Positions 1 to 10,171 are shown, counted from the first letter of the stretch. The stretch: 64,000 nucleotides of DNA from Tribonema minus (GCA_017506865.1 JAFCMP010000517.1:720894-784893), one strand, 5' to 3'. The notes: generated from the letters alone by a model not told the origin. Numbers and translations: made by a program.

Positions 1-24
1 TGCGAGTATGAGCGATGTCTATGA

Positions 25-1272
25 CATATTGGAGAAGCCAAGGCACCGGTACCACCATTGAAATCAAGCGCGAAGATCGTTGACATCACTCCAAAATCTT
101 CTGATATAGCTCCTGCTTCCCCTCCCCCCCCTGCCACACCCGCGTCTCATCGACGCAGTGATAGTCCGTTCTCACTGCCTCCGACTCCGCAGTCACCTAG
201 GGGCCAGAAACATCACAGGAGTTTATCGTCTAGGCCCTCACGATTATCTGCCAGAGTCCGCAAACACAAGATCAGAATTCCTGTCCCCCCCCCAACCACT
301 TGACACTCTAACCTACTCGGATGCACGTCGGAGTGGAGTTCGCCGTCCGCTTTCTCCGTATCTTCACGCAACGAGGTCAAAGTCGCAAAGAAAAAGGCGG
401 TGAAGGTGAAGTCAAAGGATTCAGACGTGAGCGTAGCAACGAGTGCTGGAGCTGCTGTAGCTCTGGCAGCAGCCGCCACAGTCGCCGCGCCGTCCACCAA
501 GAGCGGTGTTAGACTCGTCAAGAGGATAATCATCACAGGTATCGTGATAGGGACGGTGTTCGTGATCCTGCGGCTTTGGAAGCGCATCAAAGCGTTGCAG
601 AAGGAGCTCGATGGCATCAGGGCTGAGTTGGATGTGACCATGACAGAGGATGACGTCGCGACGATTGCACGTGAAAAGCTCGAAGAGATACTGGAGCAGC
701 CATACGCCCACCCGCCGCCGACTCATTCGCCTCCATCGGTGCAGGCTCAGGAATCGGCTATGCCCACTTCGCCAGTTCCGATGGTACCGCCACCGGCTGT
801 TCGGGTCACACCGAGCATGGTGTCTGCAGCCCCGGTTCACGTCAGCTCATCGGCCCCCCCGCCAGACATCGACCTCGTACGCGCTCCCCTTTGCACACAA
901 GATGGAAAACCCCCTCTGCTTCGTGCGCCAGCCTTGCACAATATCATCACAGTTCTGGACACAATCAATGAGACCATTGATGAGGTAGAACCGGTCCCAG
1001 CAGCTGACACGATGATTGACTCATTACCACAGCAGGACGCAGATCAGCAAGGTATTGAGCGCTGTGCTGAGCAGACTGATTCACCACTTCAAACAAAAAC
1101 TGCGGTGATAACCGATAATGCGCCGGATGTGGACTCCACATCACGCCTTGACGAGAGTATCTCAAAAGAAGTTGCAACAGAGCGCGAGCTGGACGAAATA
1201 AATATGGTTCCGGGACCGAAAGACGGAGCGGACACCAAGAAGAAATGTGCAACAAAGGCGAAGAAGGTTTAA
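25..1272 (+). CDS. Pro/Ser-rich single-pass membrane protein with coiled coil, frame interrupted
   Basis: One frame is open from 25 to 303, stops at TGA (301-303) just after a long C run, and is open again from 304 to 1272. The first part is Pro/Ser-rich and ends basic. The second has Lys-rich segments, an Ala-rich stretch, a strong hydrophobic helix (about 525-580, RIIITGIVIGTVFVILRLW), then a short coiled coil (KALQKELDGIRAEL) and a long Pro-rich acidic tail. No ATG opens the second part; its first ATG is after the membrane helix, so it should continue from upstream. A possible start is ATG at 8 in another frame. I read this as one tail- or single-anchored membrane protein damaged by one or two indels. 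Function is not recognised; a virion membrane protein is a guess from its neighbours. Confidence 0.45.
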
Positions 1273-1281
1273 AGAAAATCA

Positions 1282-2253
1282 TTACCATTCAGTTACTTCC
1301 AAATGGGTATCCTCGATGACAATGCTACCGATATGTCTACTGTCCAAACTTTGCCATAGAGCAAACCACAATTTACAGTAGGCGAGAGGGTTAGTGTCGC
1401 GGTAGAAGTCACTGAGAGGACCGGATAATGTCGTGATGAAATCCGTAATATCCTGTCCGTCCATGCTCGCATACAGTACCTGACGCACAGCCATTCCCTT
1501 GGCTGCTTGAACCTTGGAGTGCTGAGGTGGGAACTTCTGCTGCTGCACTTCAGCCACATTAGAAAATGAATAGACTGTGCGGCATCGCTGTGCGTTGACG
1601 CCGCGCACGACGTTCGCATGTCCTCCGTATTCGACCATCACCATGCAAGCCGGTGCATCATTTGTAACTTTGTTGAATAATGAATCATCCAATACAACCT
1701 CACCCTTCTCCCCATGTTCTTCCCACACGTGTTGAATGGTACTGGTGACGTCATGGACTACCGGCTCGTCTCCTGCTAGCAGTAATAGATTCCGCAGAGA
1801 TCCCTCATCATCCGGGTCGGATACATCCTGATCTGCAGCGTAGGCATCACTTCCGTGTGTGTCCCACCCCAGCGTGCGGTAGGAGCTCGTGAGGAGTCTC
1901 TGTACAGCCCAGTCCTCCCGTATTTCACAACACAGAGCCCTGTAGATGAACAGGCGCTCCTTGTTAGTCGATGCGTGAGTAGCCATGTGCAGGTCCTTGT
2001 CGAATTTGTAAAGTACATCTAGTAACAGACGGCAAAACGGTCGGTACTGGTGTCGGTTCCTAGGGTAGTTCTTGTAATTTCTTAGCCACCATATCTGTGC
2101 CCTCTCAGGTAAAAGTCTGTACTTGATAATCTGAAGAAGCAGGGCCGCATTCACATATACAGTATACAGCACCAGCAGCGACAGCAGCAACCACATGAAG
2201 GGCGTGCCTGTTGCTGTTGCCAACACATTAAAATGATGATGCTCAGTCCGCAT
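1282..2253 (-). CDS. Hypothetical membrane protein, 323 aa
   Basis: Intact frame. I chose the ATG at 2253 because upstream in-frame codons run into the divergent neighbour's leader. Residues about 20-45 form a hydrophobic segment (FMWLLLSLLVLYTVYVNAALLL) followed by basic residues, so an N-terminal signal anchor is likely with the remainder on one side of the membrane. The rest is a mixed alpha/beta soluble domain without motifs that I recognise. It is divergently paired with the 965-residue gene starting at 2286; only 32 bp separate the start codons and these include TTATAAAT, so the two probably share a compact promoter. It converges with the upstream Pro-rich gene, stops 9 bp apart. Function unknown. 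Confidence 0.65.
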   Translation of the reverse strand: MRTEHHHFNVLATATGTPFMWLLLSLLVLYTVYVNAALLLQIIKYRLLPERAQIWWLRNYKNYPRNRHQYRPFCRLLLDVLYKFDKDLHMATHASTNKERLFIYRALCCEIREDWAVQRLLTSSYRTLGWDTHGSDAYAADQDVSDPDDEGSLRNLLLLAGDEPVVHDVTSTIQHVWEEHGEKGEVVLDDSLFNKVTNDAPACMVMVEYGGHANVVRGVNAQRCRTVYSFSNVAEVQQQKFPPQHSKVQAAKGMAVRQVLYASMDGQDITDFITTLSGPLSDFYRDTNPLAYCKLWFALWQSLDSRHIGSIVIEDTHLEVTEW

Positions 2254-2285
2254 TATAAATTGTTGTGTACGTGTATCAAGGCGAC
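2254..2285. promoter_or_regulatory. Compact divergent promoter with TATA-like element
   Basis: The 32 bp between two divergent ATGs is AT-rich at its left end; a TATA-like TTATAAAT overlaps the minus-strand start and lies about 30 bp upstream of the plus-strand ATG. Short bidirectional intergenic spaces are normal in large DNA viruses and unusual in algal nuclear genes. No transcript data were available. Confidence 0.35.
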
Positions 2286-5183
2286 ATGACTGTTGAACGT
2301 GACGTATCGAACGGTGACCTGATACCATTCGCAGCATTGGTCGCGGTGCTGGTGTGGCTGACAGTTCGCCCTGTGACCATCCCGTGTATAAACTGCGACA
2401 CAGGTGGTATGTTTTACCGGTGCATGGACGGTACGGGGGCAGGATCGGTGACGTGCGACGCGTACCGCTCGGGTGAAGCTGCGCTTTCCACCGCGCGCAA
2501 AGGGGCGCTCACTGCAGCAGAGTACGCCAGGGAGCTCACAGTCTTCACGACCAAACTCCCAGAGTACCTGAGCAAATTTGCTGCGCTTATAAAGAACAAG
2601 CTCATGACTGCTGCTGCTGAAATTTATGCCAGAATGATGTCCGTGTCCAAGTACCTGCGAATCAAGGTGGCAGAGATCGCCGATGCAGCCATGAAGCAGG
2701 TGTACAATACGTGGGAAGATTTTCACGATGCGGTGATCAAGCCTCTCATCGCCAGCATGATTAAGTACGTGCTGCAGCCAGTCACCAAAACGATGGATGC
2801 CGTTGTCGACTTTGCACATCTGGTGGTCAAAGAGGTTGATGTAGTGCTGGACGGAGGAGGTGAGATAGTGAGGAAAGCGTATGACGCAGTTTATCAGGCA
2901 TCCGGCATATTGTCGACAACCATCGAAGGCATGCTGGTGCGAATAGCAGAGATCGTCGAGAAGCTGGTCGCAGGAGTGAGGACAGCGGTCAACACGTCCC
3001 TGGACACGGTCATCAGCGGGGTGGAGGGCTCAGTCAACACGATCGGAGCAGGCATGCAGAGCGCAATCAGCGGTGTGCAACATGGCATCAATGATACGAT
3101 CTCTGCAACTGTGGGCACCGCGAACACCGCTGTCAATGCATCAGCGAAAGCGCTAGACAAGGTCGTCACGACTACCAATACAGAACTCAATTCGGCTTTG
3201 AAAAAGGTAAGTGATGGGGTGCAGAGCAGCGTCAACACGATTGGAGGCAAAGTGGGGGACTCAGTCAACACAATGGGCTCAGGAGTGGTGGGTGGCATCG
3301 GTAAGGTCATTGATGAAACGGAGGACATCGTCAACGGTCTCAGCGATGGCCTCACGAGCTCCGTGAACACCATCATTGGAGTTATCAACAAAGATGTAAG
3401 CGGCAACATTGAATCCACTGTAAACACTTCGGCGTCAGTCATAGAGAAGGCGGTGGCGGCAGCTCTAGTGCCGATAAAAGCCATGGCCAAATCGATTAAC
3501 AAGGTACCATCGTTGGAGCTAAAATTGGGAGCGCTGGGTAGCGTCTATCCGTTCATGTTCATTCCATGCGTAAGAGAGCCGAGTGGCGTGGACCTTCCGA
3601 CTGTTGACATTCCCGACATTGCCACCATGTCTATACCGCATGTGTCTATCCCCTCAATCAAGTATAATTTACCAACGGCTAAGCCCCCTCTGGGCGAATC
3701 GCGGGCTAAACTTCTAGGTGCGATTGAGCGCGCTCAGAAAAACTGGAAAATTGCTTCCAATGCAGACGTGACTCTGGGTGATGCGCCACCACCTGTTGCC
3801 GATCAGCCATCCCGCAAAAGTTACAAATTCATGCCGAATGATCGTCCAGCCCACCCACATGACTCTGAGTTGGACTACACATGGGCCACTACCTTACTCG
3901 GTGAATCAATACCTCCCACAGAACGCAGACCTCTTGGAAAGTCTATTTTCAATAAAATCGGTGATGGAATTAAGAAGGTTGCAAACGACGTAGCTGACTT
4001 TGCGGAGGATACCGCTCAGAAGGCCATTGAAGAAGCGCGGGACCTCGCCCTCAAAGCCGCAAAGCCGCTGACTGACGCTATCAATAAGCAAGCCAAGAAG
4101 GATAAGGTTGAAGCCGACAAGAGAGCTGCTCTGGATAGCGCAGCGGCTCAGAAGAATGAGACTGCAGCCAAGGCGGCGCTTACGGCCGACGCGACCAATC
4201 AAGCACTTTTCAAAAAGCAAGTTGCAGCGGCTAAGCTTGCAGCTGACGCAGCGCAGAAGGCACGCATAGCCAAGTCCGCAGCTTCTACACGTAAGGAGAA
4301 GGTTATTTATGGAGTAACCATTCCAAATATCAGCGTGACGGCACCGACTATTGATATTAAGCCCCCCCAGCTCAATGTAGACTGGAAGGTGAAGCCTCTC
4401 GAGATCAGTACGCCTTCGCTGCAGATGCAATTGAAGAGGCCGCAAGTAAATTTCGAGATAGGTGACATCAGCGGCAACATTCCGCATGTGCCCAACCTGG
4501 TGGATGGCGTGGAAGCAGCAGTCGTCATGCTTGGAGCGCTCCTTTCAGACTTCCTTGATCCGGTGTGGAAGGCGCTGGCTGTACTCTTTGCCTATGTGAA
4601 CACCGTTATAGCATCGGTTTTGCACTTCATCCGGGAAGAAATAAGTTGGCAAAAGATCCGGGATGGAGTGTACCGCGTGTTTTCGGATTCGGCAGTAACG
4701 GTGAAAGACAAGTTGCGGTGGCTCTGGAATGAGATTGCAGTACCGCTTACGAGGGTTGTCTATCTCGTCAAAGATAAATTAGTCGAGTTGACGCATGTGT
4801 TCATATCACTGGTAAAAGGTTTGCTGGTGAACATCAAGCAGAAAATCTATGCCATGGCCGACACACTTTGGGTCAAGATTAGGCCGATACTTCCCGAAAG
4901 TGCTGTCATCACGGCAGGTGTGGGAACGTTCGCATTAGGGACTGTAGTTGACAGACTCATTCCCCTCCCGATGTCAGTTACGTCCAAGATTTATCTGACT
5001 TTAGTTTTTACTGTCTTAGCACTCATCGGCGCGCAGTCCACATTTGTGGTGGAGCAAATCATGGGCCTCGTTAGAATGTGTATGGTTCCGGTCATGTATG
5101 CGGACCAGTGCTTCGACGACTTTGCAGCAGCCAGCACGTCATGGATAGCTCGCACAGCTAAAGCGATAGGGGGCTCAACCTAG
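2286..5183 (+). CDS. Large amphipathic-repeat membrane protein, 965 aa (putative structural protein)
   Basis: Intact frame from ATG 2286; an upstream GTG in the same frame was discarded. The N-terminus has a hydrophobic segment (FAALVAVLVWLTV). Residues about 110-420 are amphipathic helical repeats with recurring SVNTIG / INT-type phrases, resembling apolipoprotein- or perilipin-like lipid-surface helices. A Pro-rich linker follows, then an Ala/Lys-rich coiled coil (about residues 590-690), beta-rich repeats of the type VPxIxVxxPxIDI, and several hydrophobic helices near the C-terminus (VITAGVGTFALGTVVDRL and the next 40 residues). Nothing suggests an enzyme. Size, helical repeats and membrane segments fit a virion membrane or tegument-like protein, but that is inference. 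Codon use matches the other intronless genes nearby. Confidence 0.6.
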   Translation: MTVERDVSNGDLIPFAALVAVLVWLTVRPVTIPCINCDTGGMFYRCMDGTGAGSVTCDAYRSGEAALSTARKGALTAAEYARELTVFTTKLPEYLSKFAALIKNKLMTAAAEIYARMMSVSKYLRIKVAEIADAAMKQVYNTWEDFHDAVIKPLIASMIKYVLQPVTKTMDAVVDFAHLVVKEVDVVLDGGGEIVRKAYDAVYQASGILSTTIEGMLVRIAEIVEKLVAGVRTAVNTSLDTVISGVEGSVNTIGAGMQSAISGVQHGINDTISATVGTANTAVNASAKALDKVVTTTNTELNSALKKVSDGVQSSVNTIGGKVGDSVNTMGSGVVGGIGKVIDETEDIVNGLSDGLTSSVNTIIGVINKDVSGNIESTVNTSASVIEKAVAAALVPIKAMAKSINKVPSLELKLGALGSVYPFMFIPCVREPSGVDLPTVDIPDIATMSIPHVSIPSIKYNLPTAKPPLGESRAKLLGAIERAQKNWKIASNADVTLGDAPPPVADQPSRKSYKFMPNDRPAHPHDSELDYTWATTLLGESIPPTERRPLGKSIFNKIGDGIKKVANDVADFAEDTAQKAIEEARDLALKAAKPLTDAINKQAKKDKVEADKRAALDSAAAQKNETAAKAALTADATNQALFKKQVAAAKLAADAAQKARIAKSAASTRKEKVIYGVTIPNISVTAPTIDIKPPQLNVDWKVKPLEISTPSLQMQLKRPQVNFEIGDISGNIPHVPNLVDGVEAAVVMLGALLSDFLDPVWKALAVLFAYVNTVIASVLHFIREEISWQKIRDGVYRVFSDSAVTVKDKLRWLWNEIAVPLTRVVYLVKDKLVELTHVFISLVKGLLVNIKQKIYAMADTLWVKIRPILPESAVITAGVGTFALGTVVDRLIPLPMSVTSKIYLTLVFTVLALIGAQSTFVVEQIMGLVRMCMVPVMYADQCFDDFAAASTSWIARTAKAIGGST

Positions 5184-5429
5184 CGGTTGACCAATGTCCC
5201 GTGTGAGACTGCTTGATCCAAATCCCTCTGCAGGTATGAGCTGCGAATGGACACGTTCTGCGATTCGTTATGCGTCTTCATGAGGAGGAGCCAGACCACT
5301 GATGACATGATCCAGAAACGCACGGTAACGCCGTCAATGTCAAACATATTCAATTACACAAAAAGACAATACAAAAATTTGCATGGTTGCCAAGTCAGAA
5401 GCATTTGAAGAAGAATATAACAGCTCCTG
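5184..5429. other. Intergenic, no gene seen
   Basis: About 245 bp between convergent genes. It is AT-rich around 5340-5400 and I see no convincing frame, repeat or RNA gene. Confidence 0.5.
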
Positions 5430-5708
5430 TCACCATCTGTTGTGAGTAACTTCAAACCCAACGCTGTTGATGAAGCTACCCTCGCCTCCGCCCCCTGTGA
5501 TTTTTAGAAGCTCAAGCAGCTCCTGCCCGTCCACGCGCTGCGCTCCATCACGCATGCCCGATTTCACCTTGGCGCGCAGTGCAGGCAGCCTGCCGTTCTC
5601 CAGCACGTCGCCGTCCACTACGAATGTGATGTCGGAGCCCACACACCTGAAGGCAAATAACTCTGGCTCATATCCCGCTCTACCACCTGCATCCATGTTT
5701 GTAAGCAT
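5430..5708 (-). CDS. Small hypothetical protein, 92 aa
   Basis: The frame opens at ATG 5708 (a second ATG at 5696 is also possible) and encodes a short globular protein with Gly-rich ends, a predicted beta strand pair (DITFVVDGDVLENG) and a Leu-rich helix (GQELLELLKI). No Cys/His motif or membrane segment is present. It converges with the large structural-type gene on its left. I do not recognise the family. A small viral protein is plausible because the frame is ATG-started and compact, but composition alone does not prove coding. Confidence 0.4.
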   Translation of the reverse strand: MLTNMDAGGRAGYEPELFAFRCVGSDITFVVDGDVLENGRLPALRAKVKSGMRDGAQRVDGQELLELLKITGGGGEGSFINSVGFEVTHNRW

Positions 5709-5756
5709 GAATAATGAAATTTGGAGAGAATGATGAGACGATAGGCAATCGCACAC

Positions 5757-6599
5757 GTGATTTGGAGAAATTGATCATCAAATGAGCATATGCAGAAGCA
5801 GCCTTCATTGCGAGATCTCTCGCCTCTTCTATTGCTTATTGCGTGGTATCTTCAGCAAAATCGCCGACATCATATTGCGGCTTTTTTGATCCCGTCTCCA
5901 ATCTTGTTGAAATTGATTTTCCCAGGGGTCCGCGTTCAGATGGAATGGACTCTCCGAGCCGAGTGGTCGCCCAGGTGAATCATGTGGGTGAGTGGACTGG
6001 TTATTCGGAATGGAAGCCTGGCTCTTGCGAGTAGAAGGTGCTGCTGCAGGCAATGGCGCATCATGCATGCTGGCCGATAGGCCTATGATGCAAGTTTTAA
6101 GTTCTTCTGAATGCTTCGATGTCACCCAGCAGCCTAGCCATGCATCACCTTGCGGTTTCTTTGTCTGGAGGCTGCCTGAACGCTTCGATGTCACCCAGCA
6201 GCCTAGCCATGCATCACCTTGCGGTTTCTTTGTCTGGAGGCTGCCAATTCAAGTCTGAACCCCCTTGGAGCAGGTCTACTTATCGTTGCCGTAAGTGATA
6301 CTAGGTAAAGTTGCCGCTCACCTCAAGACACTCCTACGAGCAGCACCGATAGCAGCCCTCTTTCAGCCACGCCAAGCCACGTCAAGCCACGCCAAGCCGC
6401 GCTGATCGAAGCACTCACTCGATGTTTTCAGCATTAATGACAGCAGCGCTGCCACACTGCCACCTTCACGAGGCGAGAAACACACCGTGCTCTACTTCAA
6501 GTTCGACCCACTTGAACTACGAGTCAATAAAACACCGGAGTAGATCAGCATCAGCAGCAGCAGCGCAGTAGCGGTAGCAGCAGCAGCCAGCCGTAAGCG
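5757..6599. other. Gene-poor stretch with a 69 bp tandem duplication
   Basis: No convincing gene. Frames on both strands are open around 5830-6260, but only because a 69 bp unit (a multiple of three) is duplicated. Near 6365-6405 there are short direct repeats of GCCACGCCAAG type. CAG-rich triplets precede the LRR gene at 6545-6590 and may be its 5' leader. Confidence 0.4.
6114..6245. repeat. 69 bp tandem duplication
   Basis: The segment starting CTTCGATGTCACCCAGCAGC at 6114 recurs at 6183; 63 bp of the second copy are identical to the first. Because the unit is a multiple of three, both strands stay open through it. Identity implies a recent event. Confidence 0.9.
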
Positions 6600-7943
6600 A
6601 TGAAAGCGGCTCCAGAGAGATGCAGCAAGAAGCCTTCTAGGCAGGAGAGCGTTAGCACGATCGCCCTGCAAGCGTTGTGCACGCTGGACAAGCAGCACAT
6701 GCTGTGTAAATCCGCCTGGGGACTGTGTACAGTTCTGAGGACAAGGAATCGGATCCAACTGAACGTCGGACCTCTGGAACCACCACCAGAGGTGGTAGCT
6801 CGCATTGCGGCAGTAAAAGAGGTCGCCAGTCTCTCGTTGTCGGGACATTTTACGGACAACATCCTTCATCGCATATGCGGCATGGTGAGGCCTGGTCTTC
6901 TTAAATTGAAGCCGGAGCTGACTGTGTTCGACAACCTCTTCAACAGCGTGACCATTATGAGGATGCGGGACTTCAGCGGTCCGATGCTGCAATTCCCTCA
7001 GGCGCTGCATTCGCTCTACATCACCGGGTGCCCAGCCCTCACCGCGCTGCCGGAAAGCATCTGCAAGCTGGCCATGCTGAAAGTATTAGTAGTGAAGACA
7101 TGCAGCTCCCTCACCGCACTGCCGACGAGCATCAGCAAGCTGGCGGCTTTGGAAAGACTGACCATCGATGAGTGCGAGTCTCTCACCGCGCTGCCAAACA
7201 GCATCGGGCAGCTGGCAGCGTTGGAGAGGCTTCATGTCAGAGATTGCGAGGGGCTAAACGCGCTGCCAGACAGCATCGGCCAGCTGGCGGCGTTGAAGTC
7301 GCTTCGTGTTGATGGGAGCGAAGGCCTCACAGCGCTGCCGGACAGCATCGGCCAGCTGCCGGCATTATTGACACTTATTCTCAGTATGTGCGACGGCCTC
7401 ACGGCGCTGCCAAACAGCATCGGCCAGCTGGCAGAGTTACAGACACTTTGTGTCCTAGATTGCGAGGGGCTGACTGAGCTGCCACACAGCATCGGCCAGC
7501 TGGACGCGCTGGAGACGCTTCATGTCTTTGGATGCGAGGGCCTCACTACTCTGCCGGACAGCACAGGCCAGCTGCTGGCGCTGGAGACACTGATCGTCTC
7601 TGGTTGCAGGGGCCTCACAGCGCTGCCGAACAGCATCGGGGAGCTGGCGGAGCTGCGGAAGCTCGAAGTCAAGGACTGCGAGGGCCTCACTGCTCTGCCA
7701 GACAGCATCGGACAGCTAGCGGCGCTGGAGACACTGATCGTCTCTGGGTGCAGGTGCCTCACAGAGCTGCCAAACAGCATCGGGGAGCTGGCGGCGCTGC
7801 GGAAGCTCGAAGTCAAGGATTGCGAGGGCCTCACTGCGCTGCCGGAGAGCATATGTCAGCTGCTGGCGCTGCAGCACATCGATATCACAGGCACCCGCTG
7901 CACAAGGGTCAACGTGCGCGGTTGCCTCATTATTTGCCGGTGA
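6600..7943 (+). CDS. Leucine-rich-repeat protein, 447 aa
   Basis: The ATG at 6600 follows a CAG-rich leader. After a ~140-residue N-terminal region the protein is about 13 tandem 24-residue leucine-rich repeats of the form L-x-x-C-x-G-L-T-A-L-P-x-S-I-x-x-L-A-x-L-x-x-L, matching the plant disease-resistance/SHOC2-like LRR subclass. LRR arrays form curved binding surfaces, so a protein-interaction role is likely; no kinase, TIR or NB-ARC domain is joined to it. There is no signal peptide or membrane helix. Neighbouring repeat units are nearly identical in DNA, showing recent repeat expansion. LRR proteins of this style are abundant in green algae, so this could be a host gene or a host-derived gene carried by the virus. 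A second LRR fragment lies at 60.05-60.73 kb. Confidence 0.8.
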   Translation: MKAAPERCSKKPSRQESVSTIALQALCTLDKQHMLCKSAWGLCTVLRTRNRIQLNVGPLEPPPEVVARIAAVKEVASLSLSGHFTDNILHRICGMVRPGLLKLKPELTVFDNLFNSVTIMRMRDFSGPMLQFPQALHSLYITGCPALTALPESICKLAMLKVLVVKTCSSLTALPTSISKLAALERLTIDECESLTALPNSIGQLAALERLHVRDCEGLNALPDSIGQLAALKSLRVDGSEGLTALPDSIGQLPALLTLILSMCDGLTALPNSIGQLAELQTLCVLDCEGLTELPHSIGQLDALETLHVFGCEGLTTLPDSTGQLLALETLIVSGCRGLTALPNSIGELAELRKLEVKDCEGLTALPDSIGQLAALETLIVSGCRCLTELPNSIGELAALRKLEVKDCEGLTALPESICQLLALQHIDITGTRCTRVNVRGCLIICR

Positions 7944-8214
7944 GCGTACACAGCCCAAACCCGAAACTTTTGTTGGAGCGAGTCGGCATGTAAGAAGAGG
8001 CCGATTACACGATAAAGAAGTACCCGGCATGCCTAGCTATTGCGGGTCATCGACCTCGTGTTTGAGAAGCGAGGACAGCAGATCACTTTGTAAATGGAAT
8101 ATTTTGCCATCTGTTTTTACGCCGTTTTCTGTGAGGCTCACCTTCGTGCAGTGTTAGACACAGACGTCTGTTGCATGAGACCCGGTTTGTTGCTTGCTCC
8201 GTAGCCTATGCCAG
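7944..8214. other. Intergenic, no gene seen
   Basis: About 270 bp after the LRR gene with no supported frame or repeat. It separates the LRR gene from the minus-strand genes that follow. Confidence 0.4.
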
Positions 8215-8406
8215 TCAGAGCGCTCCATCCCTTCGAAACCATGCCCCCGCCTTGTCAATGCCTGTGGTGAAGATGTCGTCACTTTTGCACTCCATTCTGT
8301 TTGAGTCCATGACCTGAAAGAAATTGGCAGTCACCTTACCGCTCAGAGCAGCTGCTAGTGCAGACCCTGCGACGGTCGTCAGAGCTCCAACGCCACCGGT
8401 CGCCAC
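8215..8406 (-). CDS. Possible small Gly/Ala-rich protein
   Basis: A minus-strand frame encodes a Gly/Ala-rich, mildly hydrophobic N-terminus (TGGVGALTTVAGSALAAALSG) and a short charged tail. It has no ATG; the ATG at about 8438, just downstream of the MscS stop codon, is in a different frame, so an indel would be needed to start it there. It may be the remnant of a small membrane protein following the MscS gene in the same direction. Weak evidence. Confidence 0.2.
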   Translation of the reverse strand: MATGGVGALTTVAGSALAAALSGKVTANFFQVMDSNRMECKSDDIFTTGIDKAGAWFRRDGAL

Positions 8407-8434
8407 TGCGGCAGCACCGCCGGTGACTGCGCTG

Positions 8435-10084
8435 TCATGACAACACCGTTAAATGGATATCTGCGGCGCTACTATGAAGTGTTGCCCTCAGATAGTCATG
8501 CGTTCTTCTGGCAAATGCATCATGGATAGTATATCGCAAATCATCGTTTTCGAAGTTGCCCCCGTGCACCAGGATGACAAGCGCTGTGGAGGTCAATGTG
8601 TTATCGTAGACTGAGCGCAGTTCTACTTTTACCTGCTTCACATCGCGTCTCCACTCAAGTAGCCGAAAGTCCTCCAAATGATCCAGTAGAGAGGTGAGGA
8701 TTTCAGTACCGACCTGTGCACGAAGTTTTAAGCAGAAAACAGTGCAGTTGAATTCGGCTCTGCTCGCGTTCCTCACGTCTCTCTGCTGTATGACGCTGTT
8801 GGATAGTATGCACAGTTGGCCGTCGCTGCGAATGAACTCCGTGTTTAGCAAATTGATCTTGCTCACCACAAAATTCATCTCCATATTGTTGTCGTCATTG
8901 ATGAACACTCTGTCTGCCACGCCGAAAGGGTGCCACACGAAGACGAGAACGAGACCCTCAAAGAGCCTTCTCACTGTGTCGCCGAAACAGAAACCGAACG
9001 CCAGCACTAGCGTGAGCCACGTCGGGCTCGCCTTCACGAAGTCAACTCCAAGGACAATGGCGCACACTACGGCTAACAATATGCACGACAGTACAGTGAA
9101 TCCGGCTTTGAGTTTGGTCATAATCTTCATGTAACACTGCAGCGTACTTTTCAGAGCGCTTCGGCTGTCGGTGGCCTTGTACAACGCCCTCTCGAACGTC
9201 TTGTGGTCAATTTCATCAGTGTCCGTTTCAGCCCCCAGCGCTTTTCGTAGATGTTTGAGGAGGCTCGGGTCTAAACATGTGCCTAATTGGGACACTTTCA
9301 GTGTTTTTTTTACCACATGAGTGTATGACTTGTTCGGTGACACTGCGTTGCTGCCGCTGGATCTGCCGCCGTACGCCGGTGAATGCGGTAACATTCTGAT
9401 GACCCGCCTCAACGGTGACACGGCCGGAGCTGGCAGTGATATAGAGGTATGTGGGTCTCTTTCGCACTGCATCTTGCTGACGAGTAGGTACCAAAAGTCT
9501 GCCGAGGTCACATCAGAGTCGCTCCACAATGAGGATTGCAACACTCTGTGAATGCCGTGAATGCATGCTACAAACTCTTTGCTTTTTTCGACATCGCTGA
9601 AGGTCAAGTCTTGCGCAAAGTTGTACAACGTGCGAAAGCACGTCTGAATCATCACACTGTCACTTATTCTGCTGGCGTACATGCCCCAAACAAACACATT
9701 CGTCATGTGCATGACGCTCACAGTCTGCAGCACTATTATCACCGCAGAGCCGATGGCGATATTTCCCACCGTGACATTGCCGCGATCAGAGAGGCTCGCG
9801 TACACTCTGGTTGCACAAGCGGCAAGAGTGAGCGCCCACGACCTGTAGAGGAGAACAGTGGTGTATACAATATTTGACAGGGTAGGCAGCATGCACGCGT
9901 AGCACGCCATGAGCTTCAGCACATAGGCACCGAAGCTGTACAATAACAAGCACACTCCGATTGTGCTGACTGGCGCGTGGGGTGCAAACATCAGAGCGGT
10001 GCCGGCAGCGCATCCGACGAAAGCGATGGCTGAGTCGCTTCTCAGCGAAATGAAAGTGGGCATAAAAAAGAAGCCAGAACTCAT
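8435..10084 (-). CDS. MscS-type mechanosensitive ion channel, 549 aa
   Basis: MscS-family channels open under membrane tension and let ions out of a swelling cell or organelle. The protein has several N-terminal hydrophobic segments (about residues 20-140), a soluble loop (about 145-320), then two membrane helices (about 328-350 and 354-384). The last runs into HPFGVADRVFIN (385-396), the hallmark after the pore helix, followed by the beta domain with INLLNTEFIRSDGQLCILSNSVI (410-432), a close match to the family pattern in which a strand pair ends in P/S-N-S. The long N-terminus and loop resemble plant and fungal MSL channels rather than bacterial MscS. It is intact with an ATG start at 10084, divergent from the SPKK-repeat gene. 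Whether it is viral or captured from the host is open. Confidence 0.82.
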   Translation of the reverse strand: MSSGFFFMPTFISLRSDSAIAFVGCAAGTALMFAPHAPVSTIGVCLLLYSFGAYVLKLMACYACMLPTLSNIVYTTVLLYRSWALTLAACATRVYASLSDRGNVTVGNIAIGSAVIIVLQTVSVMHMTNVFVWGMYASRISDSVMIQTCFRTLYNFAQDLTFSDVEKSKEFVACIHGIHRVLQSSLWSDSDVTSADFWYLLVSKMQCERDPHTSISLPAPAVSPLRRVIRMLPHSPAYGGRSSGSNAVSPNKSYTHVVKKTLKVSQLGTCLDPSLLKHLRKALGAETDTDEIDHKTFERALYKATDSRSALKSTLQCYMKIMTKLKAGFTVLSCILLAVVCAIVLGVDFVKASPTWLTLVLAFGFCFGDTVRRLFEGLVLVFVWHPFGVADRVFINDDNNMEMNFVVSKINLLNTEFIRSDGQLCILSNSVIQQRDVRNASRAEFNCTVFCLKLRAQVGTEILTSLLDHLEDFRLLEWRRDVKQVKVELRSVYDNTLTSTALVILVHGGNFENDDLRYTIHDAFARRTHDYLRATLHSSAADIHLTVLS

Positions 10085-10171
10085 CCGGCTTTCTCTGGTG
10101 CTTACAAGTGATTATTTGTAGCGCGAGATGAAGCACCCTACGCAAATAATATTGATGCTATCCAAGTGAAC

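Noticed and set aside
5829-6258. Opposing frames at 5.83-6.26 kb as genes
   Set aside because: Openness depends on the 69 bp duplication and neither frame has a recognisable fold or good start context.
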